Assembly: GCA_045626925.1 (NCBI GenBank)
Contig: JAZUQZ010000009.1
Location: forward strand, 1-37,095
DNA: 37,095 nt
DNA from: Aphodoplasma sp045626925
GTDB taxonomy: Bacteria; Bacillota; Clostridia; UBA1381; UMGS1253
Direction: 5' to 3'
Part shown: positions 32,152 to 37,095 of the stretch, one piece after another
Numbering within the stretch: position 1 is the stretch's first letter
Layout: every line of letters starts with the position of its first letter
Translations under genes and position numbers: made by a program
The notes under the pieces: generated by a model
Database searches by the model: none
What the model saw: the letters and a program-made list of their open reading frames with translations, nothing else
What the model was told of the DNA's origin: nothing

Positions 32152-32631
32152 ATGATACGAGTTGGACACGGTTATGATGTTCACAGGCTTGAAAGTGGGC
32201 GCAAGCTCATATTGTGCGGCGTCGAGATTGAACATGAGAAGGGACTTTTGGGCCATTCTGATGCTGATGTAGCGCTTCATGCGCTTATGGATGCAATGCT
32301 TGGTGCGGCGGCACTTGGTGATATAGGGGCACATTTTCCTGACAGTGACGAGTCTCTTGAGGGGATTAGCAGTATGGTTTTGCTTGAGCGTGTAGTGGCA
32401 ATGCTTGAAGAAATCGGATATACGCTTGTAAATGCGGATGTTACGATTGTGGCACAAGAACCAAAGCTTTCACCTCATATTGCAAAAATGCGTGAAAATA
32501 TTGCAGGAGCTTGTGGTGCGGACATCAATGACATAAATGTAAAAGCAACAACTACGGAAAATCTTGGGTTTGAGGGCGAAAAGCTTGGGATAAGTGCCCA
32601 TGCTGTTGTTTTGATTCGGCGTGACATATAA
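32152..32631 (+). CDS. ispF: 2-C-methyl-D-erythritol 2,4-cyclodiphosphate synthase
   Basis: A 159-aa trimeric enzyme that cyclises CDP-ME 2-phosphate. Motifs: VGHGYDVHRL (metal ligands Asp8 and His10), GHSDADVALHALMDAMLGAAALGDIG, HFPDSD, and KATTTENLGFEGEKLGISAHAV. Length is typical. It lies 23 bp after ispD with CAAGGAGAAA as ribosome binding site. No clear terminator follows before the next gene. Confidence 0.97.
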   Translation: MIRVGHGYDVHRLESGRKLILCGVEIEHEKGLLGHSDADVALHALMDAMLGAAALGDIGAHFPDSDESLEGISSMVLLERVVAMLEEIGYTLVNADVTIVAQEPKLSPHIAKMRENIAGACGADINDINVKATTTENLGFEGEKLGISAHAVVLIRRDI

Positions 32632-32724
32632 GTTTTAGAAAAAATAATCATATGTAGACATAAAAAAGATGTGTTATAAAAATAAAATAATATAAATAAA
32701 AAAAAGAGAGAGGGAGCGATGATT

Positions 32725-35700
32725 ATGGGTAAGAAGATTTTGTGCTTAATAATAGCAAGCGTTATGCTTGTTGGGCTTTTGCCTGCATATGCATTAAATC
32801 TTAACGGCGTATATGAAACGCCGGTTGTTAAGACAGAAACGATGATAGAATTTGAAGAAGGTTATATCGAAAACGATGATGTAATAATTAAAAAAGTTGC
32901 GACTGCAAGCGGGCGCAAGGTTACTACAGTAAGATATGGTTCGCTGGCAAATGATTTATATGAACTTGCTGGAACTTATACACCTGACATATCGTTTATT
33001 GTTGACATACCGGAAGATGGCGAATACACATTATATATGCGCACGGCCGTTGCTACTATACATGAGAGAAATTTTTGGTATAGAATAGACGGAGAACCCG
33101 GAGTTGATAAATATATTTGCGGCACTGTTGATAATCAGATAAATGAATGGAATTGGACAAAAGCAAAGAATAATAAAACAAAGCAAACAATAACAGTGTA
33201 TTTTACAAAGGGTGAACACAAGATTGAGTTTTTGCGCAGAGCTGCAAATATCTGGCTTGATGTTTTTATGATAAGTGCGGACCCTGATTTAGATTTGGAA
33301 GAGCTTGAAAGCGAATCTTTAGAAAATGCTCATATAAAAATCCCTGATTTTATAACAAATAGCACGGCAGTAAATATAAATCTTAATAATGGATATGGCG
33401 TACTTGAAGCAGAAAGCGCAACGATTGATTATGTTTTATATAATACGGCAAATAGTACAAACGCCTCAAATAATACATACATTATACCGAGAGCAGTAAA
33501 TACAGTTCAACCAACTATTGAACAATGGGGTTTGGAGTTTAACTTTACTGCGGATGTTGCAGCAGAGGTATATCAAATATGGGGCAGAGTATGCTCGCCT
33601 GATACCAGCCATGACTCGGCATTCGGCTCGGTTGATGGCGAGGTATATCAAACTTGCTCGGGATTTAGCAAAACAGGAAACGATGTGTTTGAATGGCGCG
33701 TTATTGCAACTGTTGAAGATGTTTTAGCGGGCAGCAAACATAATTTCAGATTGTACCCGCGCGAAAAGACACAAATTGATAAATTTATTATCATACCCAA
33801 AAATATAAAAATGCAACCGACGGGCAAAGATGGGGTGCTTGAATCGATTAAAGAGCTTCCGTCAGATCAATATCCGCTGCCGACGGTTTTCCCACCGGAG
33901 GGACAACACCCTCGCTTGCTTTTCACAGCAAATGATATAAGCAAGATTAAAGAAAACATGGACAAGCCGCAAAATGCAGCAGCAAAGGCACATTTTGAAG
34001 AGGTTTTGGCACGAGACGAGGACGGGGATTTAGGAACATCAGTGCTTGAAGGATATGCAAACTACGACAAAGAAGTAGTTGAAACAATTGAGGCTTATGC
34101 ATTTAAATATGCGATTGATAACGACTATACATATGGACAAAAAGCAAAGACAGCTATAATGAATTATTTGGATACAATAAGCTTTAGTACAGATATACTT
34201 GATGCTACCCGTTCGATAGGCGAAAGTGTGTATATCGCATCTCAGGTATATGACTGGTGCTACGATTTGTTTAGTGAAGAAGAAAAAGAACATATAATAG
34301 AGCATTGTGAAGAAATGGCATCTATTATGGAAATCGGGTACCCACCAAAGGGTCAAAGCTCGGTAAACGGCCATGGTGGCGAGCAGCAGTTGTTTAAGGA
34401 TTTATTAGGTTTTTCTATTGCAACATACGATGAGCGTCCCGATATATATAATTATGTTGCGGGAAGATTTTTCTCAGAGTATGTTCCGGCGCGTAATTAT
34501 TTATATAATTCATCGATGCATAACCAGGGTGTATCATATGGTCCTGTGAGATATCTTTGGGAAACATATGCCCAAATGATGATTGCTCGTATGACAAATG
34601 GCGAGGTAAGGGCGTTTAATGATACCCATGCTGATGTTTTGTATTCGTGGATATATCAACGCCGCGGTGATGGTGCAATGTTAAAAATGGGCGATACGAG
34701 TGTTGGCGCATATGGATATGCCAGCACACATCGTGTTCAGCTGCTTTTAGCATCAAACTTCTATGGAGATAAGGTTTTAAAAGGCGAGTATGACCTCCAG
34801 AATGTAAAGCCGGACTTCTATGGTGGCTATGATGCCCGCTCGGCAGTGATTTCTCTTTTGTTTAATGACCCAGATTTAGAAGGACAGAGTAAAAACGATT
34901 TGCCATTGTCGAGATACTTTGGCACACCTATGGGAACAATGATTGCCCGTACAGGCTGGGATGTAAATACAGACAATCCGTCACAAAATGACGATGTTGT
35001 AGCGATGATGCATATTGGCGAGCGTTGGGGCGGCGACCACCAGCACCTTGATGCAGGAAGCTTCCAAATCTATTACAAGGGTATGCTTGCGATAGATTCG
35101 GGTGACTATGAATATGCAGGAACATATCATCACAACAACTATGTAAGACAGTCTATCGCACATAATGTTCTTACAATACTTGACCCGTTGGAGGTTACAA
35201 ACACCTATTCAGGTCAGGACAATTTTGGACAAAAGGTAGAAAACTTAAAGACGAATGATGGTGGTCAACGCAGACCAAATAATGATTCAATTGTGACGCT
35301 TGACGGATGGCTTGCTGATGAGCATGAAATAGGTGTTGTGCTTGATCAAGGCTTTGGTCCGGATGAAAAAACACCGGCATATACATACATCAAAGGCGAT
35401 ATTGCAAAAGCGTATGGCGGAAGAACTGTAAGTGGAGTTGTTCAGCCGAAGGTATCCGAAGTAAAACGCTCAATGGCATTTATGCCGCTTGATGATGAAA
35501 ACTATAAGGCAATAATGGTAGTTATGGACAAGGTTACATCTACTGATGCTAACTTTAAGAAAAAATGGATTATTCACACAGAGTACAAACCGGATATTGA
35601 TGGCAATACGACAACGATAATAAACGACAGAGCAGAGCTTGTATGTAAAGCATGTATGAGCCGATATGAAGATGGCGATACAAGGTGTCCGAACTGCAAC

Positions 35701-37095
35701 AAGGTGCTTGATGCAAACGATATAGCGCAATATAACGGAAAGCTTACACTTCAAACACTTTTGCCACAGGCGGCTGCTATAACTCGTGTTGGAGGCGAGG
35801 GAAAAGAGTTTGCTATACAAGATGTTTTTGGTGACGGGCAGAATATAAACTTTGGTTATCAGACTGTTCACACAGAAGATACAAAGGCGATAACTGGTTG
35901 GGGTAGAGTAGAGATTAGCCCAAGGACAAATGCTCTTGAAGACAAGTTCCTAAATGTTATGGCGGTGTCGGATGCAGACAATGATGCCCAGCCGCTTGAT
36001 TCACAGCTTATAGAAGGAACAAACCTTGTGGGTGTACTTACGGCCGATAAGGTATTGATGTTTGGCGACACAGACACATCAAATGATTTAAAAAACAGAG
36101 TAAGCGCACCTTCATCATTTACAATCCCTGATGTTGAGGGAGAGCTTGATATAATGATTGCCGGAATGAAATCGGGTATATGGAGCATAAGTGACGGCAA
36201 TGTCACAAAGCAGGTTATAGCAGGCGAAGATGACGGCGTACTGTATTTTGAAGGCGAAGCAGGCACATATGAGCTTGAATATGTTAAAGATGTATCGGAT
36301 ATGCTTTTGATAAATCTTGCATATTCTACAACAGGCACAGACGCTACAAGTGGCACAGTTGCAGGATACACTGCAGGTAGCAATGGTGGCACATATGTTG
36401 TTAGTGTACCAAGAGGCACAACATCTGTTAGCGTAAGCCCTGTAGCATATAATGCTTCAACAGTAACGCTTCCGGATCCAAGTGCACTTAGTGCAAATAT
36501 TGTAAACGGTAAGGCTATGATAGTTGTTGACGCTTCGAGCCTTGTTGACGGTGCAAATATTTCAAACCGCTTTACAATCCGTTTTGAAGTAGCAGCTCCG
36601 ACGGTTACATTGGTAGGCGCTGAGAGCGATGATAAAGCAGCTTTGAATATTGGTACAACAGATGGCGTAGTACTTTACAACAAGCCGTTGTGGATTGGAC
36701 CAAGACCTTCGGGCGAAGGATTATATCTTGGCAGTGATTATTGGTATGCATTTGCAACTACTCAGTATACAAATTCATCGTATTTGCTTGCACAACATGC
36801 TACATATTCCGGAGAATATGATGAAGGCCATATGAGTAAGTTTGGAAAAGCATATTATGCTGATGGTGAAGGCGGATATACAAAGGATTATTTGTATTCG
36901 TTTGTAGCAGCTGAGCCGGGCGTGATTGCACTTTATAGTGGCAACGCTATACCGGATGCTGCAAAATATGGTTACAGACAAGTACTCAGTGCAGCTACCG
37001 ATATATATCCTTTTGTTGATGCGCACATTGAAAATGGTAAATATGATGATGTGATTGCGACAGATGCTAAGAACAAATATGTTTTGGGTATCTAT
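32725..37095 (+). CDS. Secreted heparinase II/III-family polysaccharide lyase (partial, runs off the edge)
   Basis: At least 1457 residues, with no stop before the window ends. A signal peptide opens the protein (MGKKILCLIIASVMLVGLLPAYA). Two beta-rich, carbohydrate-binding-like regions follow (about 30-190, starting TMIEFEEGYIENDD; about 215-360, starting GYGVLEAESATIDY). An alpha/alpha toroid at about 390-730 contains ERPDIYNYV and SSMHNQGVSYGPVRY. The heparinase II/III beta-sandwich has MHIGERWGGDHQHLDAGSF (His772, His774, Asp776) and MLAIDSGDYEY. A zinc-ribbon-like insert (Cys974, 977, 988, 991) sits inside that region; more beta-rich, Ig-like sequence follows from about 1190. ATG 32725 is preferred over ATG 32719 because GAGGGAG then sits at a normal 8-nt spacing. 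Likely an extracellular lyase for a uronic-acid glycan; the substrate is unknown. Confidence 0.85.
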   Translation, partial: MGKKILCLIIASVMLVGLLPAYALNLNGVYETPVVKTETMIEFEEGYIENDDVIIKKVATASGRKVTTVRYGSLANDLYELAGTYTPDISFIVDIPEDGEYTLYMRTAVATIHERNFWYRIDGEPGVDKYICGTVDNQINEWNWTKAKNNKTKQTITVYFTKGEHKIEFLRRAANIWLDVFMISADPDLDLEELESESLENAHIKIPDFITNSTAVNINLNNGYGVLEAESATIDYVLYNTANSTNASNNTYIIPRAVNTVQPTIEQWGLEFNFTADVAAEVYQIWGRVCSPDTSHDSAFGSVDGEVYQTCSGFSKTGNDVFEWRVIATVEDVLAGSKHNFRLYPREKTQIDKFIIIPKNIKMQPTGKDGVLESIKELPSDQYPLPTVFPPEGQHPRLLFTANDISKIKENMDKPQNAAAKAHFEEVLARDEDGDLGTSVLEGYANYDKEVVETIEAYAFKYAIDNDYTYGQKAKTAIMNYLDTISFSTDILDATRSIGESVYIASQVYDWCYDLFSEEEKEHIIEHCEEMASIMEIGYPPKGQSSVNGHGGEQQLFKDLLGFSIATYDERPDIYNYVAGRFFSEYVPARNYLYNSSMHNQGVSYGPVRYLWETYAQMMIARMTNGEVRAFNDTHADVLYSWIYQRRGDGAMLKMGDTSVGAYGYASTHRVQLLLASNFYGDKVLKGEYDLQNVKPDFYGGYDARSAVISLLFNDPDLEGQSKNDLPLSRYFGTPMGTMIARTGWDVNTDNPSQNDDVVAMMHIGERWGGDHQHLDAGSFQIYYKGMLAIDSGDYEYAGTYHHNNYVRQSIAHNVLTILDPLEVTNTYSGQDNFGQKVENLKTNDGGQRRPNNDSIVTLDGWLADEHEIGVVLDQGFGPDEKTPAYTYIKGDIAKAYGGRTVSGVVQPKVSEVKRSMAFMPLDDENYKAIMVVMDKVTSTDANFKKKWIIHTEYKPDIDGNTTTIINDRAELVCKACMSRYEDGDTRCPNCNKVLDANDIAQYNGKLTLQTLLPQAAAITRVGGEGKEFAIQDVFGDGQNINFGYQTVHTEDTKAITGWGRVEISPRTNALEDKFLNVMAVSDADNDAQPLDSQLIEGTNLVGVLTADKVLMFGDTDTSNDLKNRVSAPSSFTIPDVEGELDIMIAGMKSGIWSISDGNVTKQVIAGEDDGVLYFEGEAGTYELEYVKDVSDMLLINLAYSTTGTDATSGTVAGYTAGSNGGTYVVSVPRGTTSVSVSPVAYNASTVTLPDPSALSANIVNGKAMIVVDASSLVDGANISNRFTIRFEVAAPTVTLVGAESDDKAALNIGTTDGVVLYNKPLWIGPRPSGEGLYLGSDYWYAFATTQYTNSSYLLAQHATYSGEYDEGHMSKFGKAYYADGEGGYTKDYLYSFVAAEPGVIALYSGNAIPDAAKYGYRQVLSAATDIYPFVDAHIENGKYDDVIATDAKNKYVLGIY

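Noticed and set aside
31924..32457. 177-aa minus-strand frame
   Set aside because: Opposite the end of ispD and start of ispF, both clearly real.
35868..36419. 183-aa minus-strand frame, Ser/Pro/Val-rich
   Set aside because: Antisense to the large lyase, which has continuous domain-like sequence; a shadow frame.
1..37095. CRISPR array or restriction/defence system
   Set aside because: No regularly spaced short repeats were seen, and no Cas, nuclease, methyltransferase or toxin-antitoxin motifs are present among the proteins.

Overview
This window looks like the chromosome of an AT-rich, anaerobic, spore-forming clostridial bacterium, probably from a gut. Signs of this are spoIIP and spoIIM, a T-box leader, a cobalamin riboswitch, GGAGG-type ribosome binding sites, a redox set typical of anaerobes, and a candidate bile-acid gene pair. 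No species can be named from the sequence alone.

Layout. (A) 1-2334 is the right end of an integrated mobile element (prophage or ICE). It ends in a large serine recombinase whose reading frame runs through the terminator hairpin of a host tRNA-Ser(GCU) and stops inside that tRNA. Two tRNA-Ser genes and a small cupin gene follow. (B) 3161-9193 looks like an old genomic island at tRNA-Pro(CGG). The intact tRNA is at the left and a 46-nt copy of its 3' end (43/46 identical) is at the right; a shared 13-nt motif sits just inside each edge. Cargo is ahpC plus a permuted AhpF-like reductase, diverging from an MFS transporter and a short-chain dehydrogenase that resemble the bile-acid carrier BaiG and 7-alpha-hydroxysteroid dehydrogenase, then ferritin. 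(C) 9247-14065 is an aromatic-compound block: LysR regulator, an unusual tryptophanase/tyrosine phenol-lyase homologue, and a phenylacetate-CoA ligase plus ACT-domain operon behind a T-box leader that I read as Phe (UUC) specific. (D) 14200-18877 is a cobalamin-riboswitch locus: a decayed DUF4430 lipoprotein gene, a Cys-rich small protein, EcfT, and one 892-aa protein fusing both ECF ATPases to a CbrT-like substrate-binding subunit.

(E) 18917-21386 is a 2.5-kb cassette bounded by near-perfect inverted repeats of about 100 bp. It carries an EutH-like transporter and an AraC regulator, and its right repeat abuts tRNA-Leu(CAG). (F) 21747-32631 is mostly ordinary chromosome: spoIIP, an acyl-CoA synthetase with an XRE-cupin regulator, comM/yifB, proC, spoIIM, xerD, a zinc-ribbon protein, a UgtP/MGDG-synthase-like glycosyltransferase, ispD and ispF. 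(G) 32725 to the window end is a very large secreted heparinase II/III-family polysaccharide lyase, still open at the edge, with a four-cysteine zinc-ribbon-like insert.

How the parts may work together. The T-box operon suggests salvage of phenylacetate into phenylalanine during Phe starvation. The riboswitch locus is probably a B12 (or corrinoid/cobalt) uptake system. The island combines peroxide defence, iron storage and a possible bile-acid import-and-oxidation pair. All family assignments come from reading motifs; no database search was run.
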